Shown: piece after piece, positions 17,138 to 29,600 of the stretch
How the letters are laid out: each line of letters begins with the position of its first letter
Numbering within the stretch: the first letter of the stretch is position 1
Source of the DNA: CAYNRE01 sp964399535
Lineage (GTDB): Bacteria > Planctomycetota > Planctomycetia > Pirellulales > CAYNRE01
DNA length: 64,000 nucleotides
Direction: 5' to 3'
Assembly (NCBI GenBank): GCA_964399535.1
Contig: CAYNRE010000071.1
Span: 375,499 to 439,498, forward strand
The notes under the pieces: model-generated
Databases searched by the model: none
The model's input: only the letters and a program-made list of their open reading frames with translations
Told to the model about the DNA's origin: nothing
Made by a program: the position numbers and the translations under genes

Positions 17138-19594
17138 TCAGTCGCGCAGGCGTCTCCTCAACTCCATTTCGAGGTCGAGATACTGCGCCTCATCAACAGC
17201 GACTTCGACGAACTGGAGCTTCCCGCCATTGAAGGTGCCGGGCGTCGTGTACTCCTGACTCACCGCGTCGCCGCTGTCGTAACCGACGCAAAGGCCGTCG
17301 CCCGAAAGCGTGAACTTGCCGAGCTGAGTCCGCATCGGTCCCTCGGCCACGACCTTGTCGTTAATGTAGAGCTTGGCCTTGCCGAGATTCTCCTTGTGCT
17401 CGCCCTCGCCTTCCCGGATGAACTCCATGCCGAGAACGTACTTGCCCGGCTTGAGCTCCTCGGAGGAAACGAAGTGCTGCTCCGGCTTGATGCCGAGGAA
17501 GTTGTAGACGTAGTGCAGCTTCTTTTCCTTGAGGAACAGCGTGTGGCCGCCGAACCGCGAGCCGTGGGCGAAAACCACACCCGTGGCGTTCGCATCGGTG
17601 ACTTCAACATTAGCCAGGATCTTGTAGGAGCGGCCGCGGACGCTCACGGCCACGCCTTCGGGGACGGGAGCAGTTCCGGGGAAATAGGTGTACCGCTCAC
17701 GGATCGGTTCATCGCTGGGGCGTTCGACGCCGAGGAGTTGCGCCGCGGTGCGGTCGTCAAGGGGCAGCACCAGGTTCCTATCCGCCTCCTCGAACCACGC
17801 CTTGATCAATGCCTGGAGTTTCTCGGGGTGCTCCTGGGCCAGGTTCTTGGACTCAGAGCGATCCGCATCAACGTGGTACAGTTCCCACTGGTCCTGGTCG
17901 AAGTGACCCTTGTCCGTCAGTGGAGCATGGAGTGCGACCGCCTTCCACCCGTTCTCCCACATCCCGCGCGTGCCGAGCATGGCATAATACTGCCGCTTCT
18001 TTTGCGTCGGGCCGTCCGGTTTGGCGTCGAAGCTGTACTTCATGGAGACGCCCGAGAGCGGCCACTGCTCGACACCGCGGTACTCCGTCGGCATTTCCAC
18101 TCCGCAGACTTCGAGAATCGTTGGCATAATGTCCACGGAATGGTGGTACTGGTGGCGAATCTCTCCCTTGGCCTTGATCCCCTTGGGCCAGTGGATGACC
18201 AGCGGGCAGCAAGTGCCGCCGGCGTGCGAGTAGCGCTTAAACATCTGGAACGGCGTGGAGAACGCGGCGGCCCAGCCGGTCGGGTAGTGGTTGTAAGTTT
18301 CCACGCTGCCGAGCGTGTCCAGGTACTTCAGGTTCTCGGCGAGGCTGTCCGGGTAGTTGTTGAAGAACTTGTTCTCGTTAACCGAGCCGCTCGGACTACC
18401 TTCACCGGACGCGCCATTGTCGGAAGCGTAGAAGATGAGCGTGTTGTCGAGTTGGCCGGTCTTTTCGAGGTAGTCGATGACCCGCCCGATCTGCACGTCG
18501 GTGTACTCCGAGAACCCCGCGTATACTTCCGCCATGCGGCAGAACAGCTTTCTTTCGTCGGCGTTGAGCGAGTCCCATGGCCGCACGAAGTCATCCGCGT
18601 TGGCCACGTCATTCGGCAGTGGGTTGAGCGGCGTGAGTTGCGTTCCCTTGGGCATGATGCCACGTTCGACCATGCGCTGAAGCACCCACTCGCGGTACGC
18701 CTCGTAGCCGTCGTCGAATTTGCCCTTGTACTTCTCGATGTACTCCTTCGGGCAGTGGTGTGGGGCGTGGTTGGCACCGGGGCAATACCACATGAACCAC
18801 GGTCGAGACGGGTTGGTGGCGCTATGGTCCCGGAGCATTTCGAGCGCCTGGTCGGCAAGGTCCTTGGAGACGTGGTAACCCTTGTCCGGACCGTAGGGCT
18901 GTTCGATGAACTTGTTGTCATCGACGAGGTCGGGGAACCATTGGTTGGTTTCGCCGCCGAGGAAGCCGTAGAAGCGGTCGAAGCCCATCTGGAGCGGCCA
19001 CTGTTTGCGGCTCGCGCCCGAAGCAACGTCTTGCTCGGCAACGTTGTGGTTCTTGCCAATCCAGAACGTGCTGAACCCGTTGTCTTGCAGCACGTGCCCG
19101 ATGGTGGCGCACTGGGCTGGAATTCGCGCACTCCAGCCTGGGTATCCCTGCGAGCCTTCCGTGATGCACGACATGCCGTTGAGGTGATGATTGCGGCCAG
19201 TGAGAATCGTGGACCGCGTCGGCGAGCAGAGCGCCGTGTTGTGCCACTGCGTGTAGGTCAGACCGTTCTTCGCCAGTCGATCCAACGTCGGCATGTTGAT
19301 GCGTCCGCCGTAAGGCGACCACGACGCCACGCCCGTGTCGTCGTACAAGATGTACAGAACGTTGGGTGCGCCCTTCGGGGCCGCCTTCGGAATGAATGGT
19401 CCCCAGTCCGGCTTGGAATCACGGACATCAAGCTTGATGACTCCCTTGAAGGTCGCCGGCGGCTTGGGCGTTGCATCGGCCGTCGTCGTGTCCAGGGCGA
19501 AGGCCTGGGTGAGCCGGCCGGACGCTGTCAACCCGCCAAATAGTGCGCCGGCCGCAAGTACAACCGCAGCGGCCAGAGTCTTTCGCGTAGGCAT
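17138..19594 (-). CDS. Exported arylsulfatase of the formylglycine-dependent family
   Basis: An 818-residue sulfatase that would hydrolyse sulfate esters, probably of sulfated polysaccharides, outside the cytoplasm. Residues 1-34 form a signal peptide (KTLAAAVVLAAGALFG core). Asp85-Asp86 are metal ligands, and the signature CSPTRSTILTGR starts at Cys123, the residue converted to formylglycine. DNGASGEG further on supplies the second metal-site Asp/Asn pair. About 270 residues after the catalytic core form a beta-rich C-terminal part common in planctomycete arylsulfatases. I chose the ATG at 19594 because it gives the signal peptide and has GGGGAAAGA upstream; the open frame extends 87 codons further but that part is not protein-like. 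It needs a formylglycine-generating enzyme; the SUMF1 protein at 49753 is an unlikely candidate. Confidence 0.92.
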   Translation of the reverse strand: MPTRKTLAAAVVLAAGALFGGLTASGRLTQAFALDTTTADATPKPPATFKGVIKLDVRDSKPDWGPFIPKAAPKGAPNVLYILYDDTGVASWSPYGGRINMPTLDRLAKNGLTYTQWHNTALCSPTRSTILTGRNHHLNGMSCITEGSQGYPGWSARIPAQCATIGHVLQDNGFSTFWIGKNHNVAEQDVASGASRKQWPLQMGFDRFYGFLGGETNQWFPDLVDDNKFIEQPYGPDKGYHVSKDLADQALEMLRDHSATNPSRPWFMWYCPGANHAPHHCPKEYIEKYKGKFDDGYEAYREWVLQRMVERGIMPKGTQLTPLNPLPNDVANADDFVRPWDSLNADERKLFCRMAEVYAGFSEYTDVQIGRVIDYLEKTGQLDNTLIFYASDNGASGEGSPSGSVNENKFFNNYPDSLAENLKYLDTLGSVETYNHYPTGWAAAFSTPFQMFKRYSHAGGTCCPLVIHWPKGIKAKGEIRHQYHHSVDIMPTILEVCGVEMPTEYRGVEQWPLSGVSMKYSFDAKPDGPTQKKRQYYAMLGTRGMWENGWKAVALHAPLTDKGHFDQDQWELYHVDADRSESKNLAQEHPEKLQALIKAWFEEADRNLVLPLDDRTAAQLLGVERPSDEPIRERYTYFPGTAPVPEGVAVSVRGRSYKILANVEVTDANATGVVFAHGSRFGGHTLFLKEKKLHYVYNFLGIKPEQHFVSSEELKPGKYVLGMEFIREGEGEHKENLGKAKLYINDKVVAEGPMRTQLGKFTLSGDGLCVGYDSGDAVSQEYTTPGTFNGGKLQFVEVAVDEAQYLDLEMELRRRLRD

Positions 19595-20057
19595 GGTGTT
19601 TCTTTCCCCCAACCGTCTGTTTCTGCTGATTGTGACTTCGAGACGTGCCTCTTCAAGTCGATTGGACATGATCCTAGCCTGATCCAGTCTGGCCGCCAAC
19701 GGCCTAGGGCCTTTTGAACCCGCGATTGCCGAGCCACACCAAGGAATTGCAGCGACGTCCGAATAACACCCTCCTGAAATCACCGGCGAATTGACCTGGG
19801 CTGCCGACGTAAATCGGCTCGGAGAATCGAGCAAAACAAGCCCTTCGACGTTCACGCCGAAAGGCTACTTTTGAAAACCAGTCGGGGCGACAGGACGGCA
19901 AGACAGCCATGTCGCACATCTTTTTCGGATTGGAGCACTTCGGTACGACGGTTGCCCTGAAGCGTGTGCCCACTCGTCAACTCGCGCGAGGCGTCGCCTG
20001 GCATGCTATGACAGCTCCTGTCATTGATTCGCACCACGAGGCAGAAGAGGTCGCGCC
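19595..20057. other. Gap upstream of the sulfatase, with a 14-base tRNA-Pro fragment
   Basis: No gene is supported. At 19882-19895 the 14-mer TCGGGGCGACAGGA is identical to the 3' end of the tRNA-Pro gene located at 63667, in the same orientation. It is one of several such fragments in the window. Confidence 0.5.
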
Positions 20058-20340
20058 ATGGGCGGCTTGCTGCGGCGGTTGGTCTGCCTCGCTCTTCAAG
20101 TCGTTTGCAGTCGAGTCGTGCTGCTGGTCGAGAATCTCGCTCCGCGCCAGCAGTTGGCCGTGTACCACCGAACGGCCAAGCGTCCACGGTTGAATTCGAC
20201 GCATCGGCCTTCCTGGGTTTGGCTTTCGCGGCTCTGGAGTCGTGGCGTTCGGTACTCGTGGTCGTGCGGCCGGAGACGGTCGTCGGCTGGCTTCGACGAG
20301 GGGATTTCGCTTGTACTGGCGTCGAGCCTTAATGGAACCA
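20058..20340 (+). pseudogene. Decayed transposase (IS3/IS481-like integrase-core family), N-terminal part
   Basis: The conserved N-terminal block of a common DDE transposase can be followed through three frames. First LVENLAPRQQLAVYHRTAKR and PSWVWLSRLW, then after a shift LVVVRPETVVGW, then after a second shift TRGFRLYWRR. In intact homologues these segments are continuous (LALRQQLAVLxRxxKRPRL ... RLFWVxLSRLW ... PxTVVRWHRxGFRxYW). At least two frameshifts and the absence of the DDE core make it non-functional. It lies between the 3' end of giant gene 2 and the sulfatase promoter region. Confidence 0.7.
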
Positions 20341-20679
20341 GCAGTCGCGGCAATGCAACGCGCACGACGTTACCAGCACGCTGAATTTCCCATGCTTGGC
20401 GAATCTCTTTCATCGCCGCATGGCTCTCGCCAGGACTTCTGAGCCAATCCGCGCCGCACCATCGTGACCCCAGCCTTACCCATCTCCGCGGATTCACTAC
20501 TCGGGAGAGACACCCGCGCGGCAATCGACCACGGGTGCCCGGGCACCGCCGCGGGCCAGCGGCGAAGGTTGCCTGGTCGGCTGGCAGCTGGCGGGCGCCA
20601 GGCTACGAGCCGAATATCCGGGGTGGAGCGCGCCCCCGCGCGTGGCCGTGGGGCAACAGGTCGCTGCGTGAATGGCTGC
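20341..20679. other. Gap downstream of giant gene 2
   Basis: No gene or terminator is supported. The region is very GC-rich near 20500-20700 and holds only chance frames. Confidence 0.4.
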
Positions 20680-23600
20680 TTACTTTCCTTGGCGCCCGCG
20701 GCGTAAGAGCGCGTCGACCGATCGCGACAGAGGCGACCAATTGGCCTCATAAGCCAGAGCCTGGTCGACCATCTGGGCCCGGCGATCGCTTTGCCCGGAC
20801 TGGGCCGACCCGTTGGCCGAATAATTGGCCGAATAGTTGGCCGGGCTTCGCGGGGCCAAGGCGGCTTCGGCAAAAATGCGGTCGATCGACCTGGCCACGG
20901 GCTGCGAGGCGGGAACCGGCGGAGAGGCGGCAGCGGGGCGCGAGGCGGCAGCCGTTTGCCCCTGGTGGGCGGCCCAAAGGGCGTAATCGGCTAAGCCGAC
21001 CGCGCCGTCACCGTTGAAGTCGGCCGGCAGATTGGGACCGGCTTGCCCGAAAGTTGCGCTCCACTCCAGGTAATCGTCGAGCCTTACCATGCCATCGCCG
21101 TTGGCGTCGCCCACGATTGTAGAATCGACCACGTGGATGGCGCGCGTCGCCTCGGCACTGACGCCGCCGTCGCGATCGACCGCCACGACGCGAACGAGGT
21201 AATCGCCCGCCGCCGAGTAGGCGTGCGCCGCGGGAAGCGAATTTGGGCCGCTTAGAACTTCGTCGACCGAACCGTCGCCGTCCCAATCCACCTGGTAGCT
21301 GAACTCGCCTGACTGGTCGCCCGGGCTGATGTCGGATGCATGCAGTGTCACCCGGGCCAACTTGCCACGGACCGCGGTGCTGGTTCCTTCGATGCTAGCC
21401 GTTGGCGCGACGTTGCTTACTACAACGTCAAAGGAAACCGCGTCGTGATAGAAGCCGTTGTACAGCGCACGGATGACGACGGTTTGCGACTGGCCGGGAC
21501 CATCGGCCGCCGTCCAATTCCAGGTCCAGGTTCCGTCGAGGTTGTCGACGACCTCACCGATCGAGGCCGAAAGGTTGACACTTACCTCGGCAACGTGCGG
21601 CACCGTTCCGGTCGCGGTGGCCGTTTGTCCTTCGTCGACCGAAACACTCGGCTGCGCCGCGAGCGCAGGCAGTACGATCACTCGCGCTTGGCCCAAAGCC
21701 ATGCCGCCGTTGGCGTCATCGGCTTCGTATTCAAGAACTTTGGGACCGACGTCGTCGATCGAGGGGGTGAATTCGAGGAAATTGTGTTCGACGACGCGCA
21801 AGTCGCCAACGACCGGCGCGCTCAAGAGCCCCAGGCGCAGAAAATCACCATCATCGTCGCGATCGTTGGAAAGCGGATGCAGAAGCGCAGTCTTTCCGAC
21901 GATCGCAAGTTCGAGCTCGCTCCGCGTGACCGGCGTATCGTTGACTGGAGCCACGGTGACGCCGATTATTTCGCGCGTGACACCGCCGCGCTCGTCGACA
22001 ACTTCGATCGTCACGTGCGCGGTGCCAAAGGCGTTGGCGGTCGGAACGATGTCGAGAAGGTATCGTCCGGAGGCGCCGCCCGACCGGACGACGAGGCCCG
22101 AGGCTGGCAGCAAGAGCACATTGTCGCTGAAGACGGTTACCGTGGGCGGCGCGAGGCCTTCGGCCTGGAGGCGAACGCCAAAGGGAATGTCGTGGACCGA
22201 TTCATCTTCGAACAGGAACTGGTCATGAATGGCCGTCAGCAGCGGGGGGAGCGGCAAGTGGCGAATCATGTCGAGATAGGCCTCGTCGGTGCGACCATCC
22301 TTGGCCAACAACGCTTGGCTGTCCATCTCGCCGCGTCCGACTTGGTAAATCTCCCCGGCAATTTCGCCATTTTCCAGCAGCTTGGCTTCGGTGATCCAGT
22401 GCGCTAGTTCGATCGTGTTTGTGGCGGCCGCGGCCAGGAGACGCTGCACGATCACCGAATCGGCGACGACAACGGCCACGTCGTCGACTACTTGGAACAG
22501 GCGTGGAAAATCGAAGTAGACGTTCAACGCCGCCAACGCCGGAGCCGATAGCTCGGCAGCGCGTTCGATGATCGACCGCATTTGCGCCGGGCTCGTGAGG
22601 TCGAGATCGTGCGCCACGATGTGTTCGGCGATCGCTTGGAACACGGACTCGCTGAAGTGGCCCACGAATCTCCGGTCGCCGAGCGGAACGCCCGACAGGC
22701 CAGACAAGAGTGCTTCGATCTCGATCACGACGGTGTTGACGTTGTTCTCGGCAAGCATCACCGGGCCGGCCAGCGGGTTGCCTGCCAAGGCTTCATCGAA
22801 GTGCGCGAACGATGAGAGGTCGACTTCGGCATTGATGCCGAATTCGTGCTTAATCACCTCGGCAGCATCGTCTACGGCGAAGGTGCCGTCGCTGGCGGCG
22901 ATGGCCAACAGCCGGTCGAGTTCGTTCCAATCGTTCCCGTCAACGGCGCCGTTTCCGTCGATGTCGAGCCGCGGATCCATTGGGTTCGAGGCCAGCAACG
23001 CGAAGAACGCAGGGCGATCAGCCTCATCGACCGAACCATCGCCGGTAATGTCGGCGGGGCGGGTATCGACCGGGAGCTTTTCGAGCGCCTCTTCCAGTGC
23101 CGTGAAACCGGTCACTCCGCCGTGGCCGCCGGGCGGAATGGCCACTTCGTCGGTCGACGGCAGGCCCGTGCTGACGTCGGTGCCGCCGACCACGCGAATC
23201 TCACCTGCGGACATGTCGAACCCGTCGGGAATCACAAGCGTGTAATTCCCTTCAAAGTCGCTGAGGGTGAAGGGCTCGCCTTCGTCAAACTGCAGGTTGT
23301 TGTTGGCGTCGAACCAGACGGTGGCGCCGGCCACGGGCCCCGTCTGCACTTTGCCCCCCAGCGCGGAGCCGCTGAAGCCGCTGCCATCGAGCTTGAATCG
23401 CGCGATTTCGAAGCTCGCCAGTCGCGATTCGTACACCTTGGCTTCGAAAAAGCCGAGCGTGACGTTGATCTCGGCGCCTAGGAAAATTCCCACCGACCCG
23501 TGCAAATCGAACAGGTCGAGGGGGTTGTTCGAGAACTTCTCGACGATGTCGCTGCCACGCACCTTTCCGTCCGACGTGCCCGCTCGCTCGCCGGTGTCGA

Positions 23601-26600
23601 CGAGGTCGAAGCCAATCTTGCCCTCGATGCCCCCCTTGACGAAGCCGTTGGCGAGGCCGACGTCGAGGCCGAGTCCTGCCGCTACATAGGCATATACCGA
23701 GAGCTCGTCTTTGTCCGCGCCGGCCTGGTTCCAGTCGTCGACATAGAAGCCGTCGAACACCAGGTACGACTTGCTCGCGGCGAAACCCTCCTTGGCCCAG
23801 CTTTCGATCCCGTGGGTGTCGAAGCCCATCGAAAGATCGGTTGCAACATTGAACCCACCTTCGAGCTTGCCCTTGATCGGTCCCCACAGCGGGAACGTGC
23901 GATCAATCATGAAGGGGAAGTTGAAATCGGGAATGTCGTATTTCACAAGGTCGACATTCGACTCGCCGGTGATGAGGCTCAACAGCGTCGAGGGATCGAA
24001 AAGCTTGATTTCAAAGCCGTCGAGCCCCTGCAATGCCTGGAAACGTTGCTTGAACGAATCGAGCTTCGAAGCCTGCGACGTAATATTCGCCGGCGTGGTC
24101 GCCGGCAAAGTGGCCGTCGTGCCCGGCGCGCCATTGGGTCGCGGAAGGTTGCGCGCCTGGCCGGCAGTATTCGCCGGATCGTCGCTGGCGGCAAACAGGC
24201 GGTTGAGCGAGAAATCGCCGAACGTCAGTACGTTGGGCTCATCGGCAAGGTTACCGGCAAACTGATCGATGTAATTAACCAGCTTTGTAAGATGATCGGC
24301 GAACTTGATCGCCTTGTCGATCTTCGCGGCTTCCGGCGTGCCGCGGCCGGCCAGCGTTCGGGCGATCTCCAGCAGCGAAATCCCCGGCTTGCCGTCGGCT
24401 TCGAACTGTGAGGCCAGCCCGACCTTGTCGAGAATCTTCGTGTCGGCGTTGAGCGCCTGAATGATCGGCTTGATCGGCTTGATCACATCGTTGGCCGTGA
24501 CAAGAATCGGAGTCACGTACTGACCGAGAAACGTGCCCACATCCAGTGCCACGTTCTTGATGTCGATCGTCATTCCATTGTCGTTGGCTGCCTTGGAATT
24601 GCTGTAGTTGAACAGCGGCATGTTGACGGCGATGTCGAACTGCAGCGAAGGGAGCGCCGCGCGAGCCTCGATGCTCGTTTTCGTTTTCAGTCCAAGGTTA
24701 GCATCTCCCTTGAACGTGTACGTGAATAGCTCTCCCGCGGTTTTCTTGATGCGGTCGCCGCGGGTGCCGTTGGCCTGCTTGTTAACATCGGCATAGACCT
24801 TGAGCTCGGCCAGAGTCAGCCGATCGCCGTCGCTGAATTGCTCGACGAGCTGCCCTGCCTTTTTCAGCTCGTCGTAACGCGCGTTGAGGCGTTGGCGCTC
24901 CAAGGGATTGAGCGACATGCCGGCGCGGAGCTTTTCCAGCTCGGGGAAAACCGGCGTAAATGCCGTCGAGCCCGCATCGTCGATGGCGAGCGCCACGCGC
25001 GCCTTCTCGTCGAAATTGATCTTCGTTACTTGTTCGGCATAGGGTTCAACAGGGCGGCCCTTGTTGTCGCGCGTGAGAACTCCGTTTCGATCCAAGTCGA
25101 TGAAGCGAACTCCATCGATCGTGAGCACCGGGCGGCTTTCCCCGTCGAAGGTGATCGTAATGCCGCTGGGATCGACGAACTTCTGTTCGATGAACAGCGT
25201 ATCTTTCGAAGCTCCCGCCTGCGGTTCCTTGGGATCGAGCATTCCGTCGCCATCGATATCGAGGAAAACGGTGCTGCGCGTCGCATCGGTCACCAGTTTG
25301 AACTCAGGAGCCGTGGTCACCTGTCGATGGTTCAACGTGGCATCGTTGTTGTAGTCGAAAAAGCGCTGGCCCATCGAATCGCGAGTGGCCGCGGCAAGCG
25401 AAAGCTGGAAGGGGGCGAAGCCCAACGACGTGAACGCCTCGCCCGAGTCGAGCATGCGGTTCCCGTTGGTGTCGATGAAGGCGAGGCTGGTTCCTTGCCG
25501 GAAGGTGCCTTCGCCTTCTTGAATCACATCGCCTTCGAGGGTGCGGCTGTTATTCTTGTCGATCTTCTTCAACAGCTTCTGGCTGATCTGCTCCAGTGGA
25601 TCCGCCGCGCCGTCCTGGTCGACGTCGACGTAAAACGTCGACGCGTTCCGGGGGCCCTGCGTCACGATCTTCAGGTCTTGCACCACGCCGACGCTCGATG
25701 GCGAGAACCAGATTTCGCTGCTTTCTTTCTCCGCGGCCGAAAGCGAGGTCCACGTCGTGGCGAACGGATCGAGGTTACGCCGCGCGACATCGAGATCGCC
25801 GTCGCGGTTCAGGTCGAGATACACCAGCGTCTGGCTGTCTTTTTTCAGTAACCGGTAGACGCCTTCGTTGCGAACCATTTCCGGTTCGTCGAACGTGTTC
25901 GACCGCGCGCCCAGCTTGTTCCAATTGGCGTTGGCGGCGTCGGCCTGGGCCGTCGGTAACGTGTCGATCGTGGGGAAGGGCGCCAGAACCCCGTCGGGCG
26001 AAATATTGGCCCACGCCTCTTCGACCTTGTCCTTGAACTCCTTCTGGAGTTCTCCCGACGCGTCTTTGTCGGCGCGCCCATCGTTGTTCGCGTCGACATT
26101 CACCAGCATCGAGAATTCTTTGTTCGCCAGAATTCCGTCGCCGTTGAAATCGAAGAAGCGGACGGTGTTCAAGTTGTCCAGGTCATTGAGCCGCGCGTCG
26201 AAGGTGATGCCAAGTTCGGTGCGGTTCTGCGGATCATCGATAAAGTCGAGCTGCAACGGACCGATCGAACCGCGACCGGTGAACAAGTTCGCCGGGTTTT
26301 CGGCCGTGGCCCCGGTCCCCGCGAGGAACAGGCGAGCGCCCATTTGAATGCCGGATGCGGCCGTGTCGAGATAGAACCCGAACTGCTTGTGCCAGCCAAA
26401 ACCGATGTCGAGGCTGAAGGCCAGGTCGACCTTCGCCTTGCCGGTGGTGGCGAAGTTGACATGCAGCGCGTCGAGACCCAGGCTGCCCGAAAGATCAAGG
26501 TCGAGAATGTGAATGACCTTGTCGAAATTGAGAATGACCTTCACTTCGTCGTCGTTGGCGGTGGGCCGAACGAGAACCCGGTCGAACACTCCCGCGGTAA

Positions 26601-29600
26601 CCAGCGGCGCTAGCGCGCTTTCGGCCAGTGATTTGAATTTGCCGACGGTGATATCCGTTTGTGAGGCCAGGGCCTTCTTCAACGGTCCACGGAAGTCCTC
26701 GAAAAACCCTTGGCCTGGTCCGCTGGCGCTGGCCGGTCGCGGAACACCGGCGAGTGACGCGACGTCGCCGGATGCCCCTGGATCGAGGCTGGAGCTCGAA
26801 ACCGCACTCGAACTGGACGAGGGCGAGCCGCTGATCCCCAACAGCGAACCGATGTTACCCAAAATGGGAACGTTAAGGCCCGCGAGGCTGTCCTCGAGCA
26901 GATTCATGCCGATGTCGAAGCCCGCGGTGGTATCGCCGACCTCCATCTGGACATCGCGAATCCGCACCTCTTGCGTCGGAACGGTGATGTCCCAGTTGCC
27001 GTCGTTCGTGACAATGGCATAGCTGATCGAGTCGCGCCAGTACTGGCCCGGCTCCGCGATCGAATTCTCGAGCGCCCGAATCTTGACCGTCTGCAACTGG
27101 AACCAGTTGGCGGGTGTGAACGTGAGGGTGGTTGTTGTGCGCGCAAGCGACGTTGTCGACGTTAGGATGCTGACGTCAGTAGCGGTACCATCGCGAGTCA
27201 CGCGCATCGAGAACGAACCGTCGGCATTGGGCACCAGCCCGGTGACTACCAAGCGCTGGAAGGTGTTCCAGTTCCCCTCCTCGGGGTTGCCGGCAAAGTC
27301 GACGTCGTTGATCCCGGGAATTTCAAAGAAACCCGACGCCTTGGTTCCCCCCGCAACGCCGTTCAGCTCGATCTTCGACGTGCGGGCCGTGGTCAGGTTG
27401 ACGCTTGCCAAGCGCACGTCGAACACCGCGCTCCATCCCAGGTCGGTCAGATTGACCGAGGCAAGCAGTAGATCGATGTCATCGTCGAGGCTCGCGCGGT
27501 TGAGCGTGTAGGAAGCCACGTCGCGACTGGCGCTTCCCGACTCAGCCGGGTCGACAAACTCGATGTTTGCGCCTGGGCTGAGCACCAGTTTCACGTCGCT
27601 CAGTGGCTCGGCGGTGAGCGAGACCTGGAAGGTCGCTTCTTCGCCTTCGACGACGGTCGTCTTTTCGCCGCGCGAGATTACCTGAACGCCCGGGACGTCG
27701 TCGTCGTAGATCGTGAGCTTGGCCCGCACTCGATTGGGATCGAGATTCGCCGGATCGTCGGGGCTGGCCGACTGCTTGTCGGGCGCGAGCGGTAGGATGT
27801 AACCCGAGCCACCCACCAGCGTGATCTGCACATCTTCCGACTCGACGCGGCCCTTGAAATCGGCCGGGCCCTTGCTGAGCGCGTCGGCGTCGGACGCGGA
27901 TACTTTCACGGTCACCAATCCGTCGTATTCCTGCCGGGCGACACCGCCCGGAGGCGTCACGGTGACGATTGGCAGTTCAGCATTGTTCTTAAGAGTGAGC
28001 GTGACCTCGCGACCCGGAGCCACCTCGGCCTTGATGACCATGCCTTGCTGCAGCGCGAGCTTGGGATCGAGCGGAAGAATTCGGTCGGCCACCGCCGCGA
28101 CAATGCTCAGCCGAATCTGGTACTCGCCACCGGGCAGTGGTTGGAATTGACGCAGCCGCAGGGGCAAGTCTTCGACCAGCTTGTCGTCGACCGGAACAAT
28201 GCCAATGATGGCCTGCACGTCGCCCGGAGCCACGCGCGCCCAACCCATGCCCGACGCAACGTCGAAGTAGTCGGCCACCACCGTGTAGTCGTGCTCCAGC
28301 GAGGTGGCCACGCCGCGTGTCGCGCGCCCACCAGTGACTTGAAAGTTCACCTTAATTCCCGTGTCGCTCGACTCCGCCGGCGCGGGTGCGTTCAAGCGAA
28401 CGGCGAAGTAGCTCGGCTCCGACGAGATTTCCGACGCCGTGGGTCCCGCGATCAGCTCCGCCAGGGGAAGGTCGTTGTCTTGAATCGATACCGGTACAGG
28501 ATCGACCACGAATGTCTCGTACCCGCGGTCAAGGTCGTCGACGAACAAGTCGAACGTCGCGCGGAAATCAATCGTGGAGCTCGACAATTCAAGGAGGTAG
28601 TCACCCGCGCTCACGTTCAATAGTGGAAGCGTGGCTTTGGCCGGCTGCGTGACGTAGCCGCCGGTATCCACCGCGGGCGTGTTGGTCGCCGCCGCGACGA
28701 AGGTGGTGCCATCGGCCTTATACAAGCGGAGTGTCGGCACCAACGTGCGATTGACGCCCGAAGCTAGCAGCCGAATCTGATCGACACCGGATCCCGTCTC
28801 GGGAAGGTTGATCCGAAACCACATCGCGCGGGAAGAAGCCGGCTCGTTCGGGCCGATCGCGGGCAAGAACAAATCAGACCAGTGAATTCCACCCGTGATC
28901 GCTCCCAAGTCGTAAGCGTTTTCTCGGAGTTTGGTATCGACGACCGGCAACCCGCGCAGTTGACGTCCCACCTCGACACTGAACAGAACCGTGCTGTCGT
29001 GCAGATACTCGACGATTCCGTCGTCGACCGCGACGACCTGCACCAACTGCTGCACGTTCCAGTTGTTGGTGTTGAACACGAGGGTCGTCGCCTCGCCGGC
29101 CCGTTCGCCATTGAGCTCGATTTGGTCGTTGTTCGGAGTCATCGTCACGCGGACTTCGCCGGCCGGTTGGGTGCGGAGCGACACGCCGAAGATATTGGTC
29201 CGGCCGTTCACGGTTCGCTGCGGCGACGTAACCAGGACGCCCAGCTGGTCGTTGTCGCGGTTTGCGGCGCTGTACGAGGCCGGCGCCAGCGTGCGATATG
29301 CCTCGTCGTCGCTCTGGGCCGTGACGGTGAAGCGGTATCGGACAGTGTCTTGCGAGTTCACGGTGTCGTTACCGTCGTCGAACTGGTCGTCGACCCCCTT
29401 CACCCAGAAGTGTTGCGTGACGTTCCAATTCTCGGGCGTGAACTTGAGGCTGCCTTGTGCCGCCCCTGGCTTGCTCAAATCGGTGTAGATCAGCCCCTCG
29501 GTGGGGTCTGACGATGCGATGTATACGAAGACGTCAGCCGTTGGGCGCGTGGATAGCGTAACGCGGTGCTGCACGGCGCCTGCCGATTGGTCTTCAAATG

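Noticed and set aside
17396..19543. A 715-codon open frame on the plus strand opposite the sulfatase
   Set aside because: It is antisense to a confidently identified enzyme and its composition is that of a mirrored GC-rich gene; no domain, start signal or ribosome binding site supports it.
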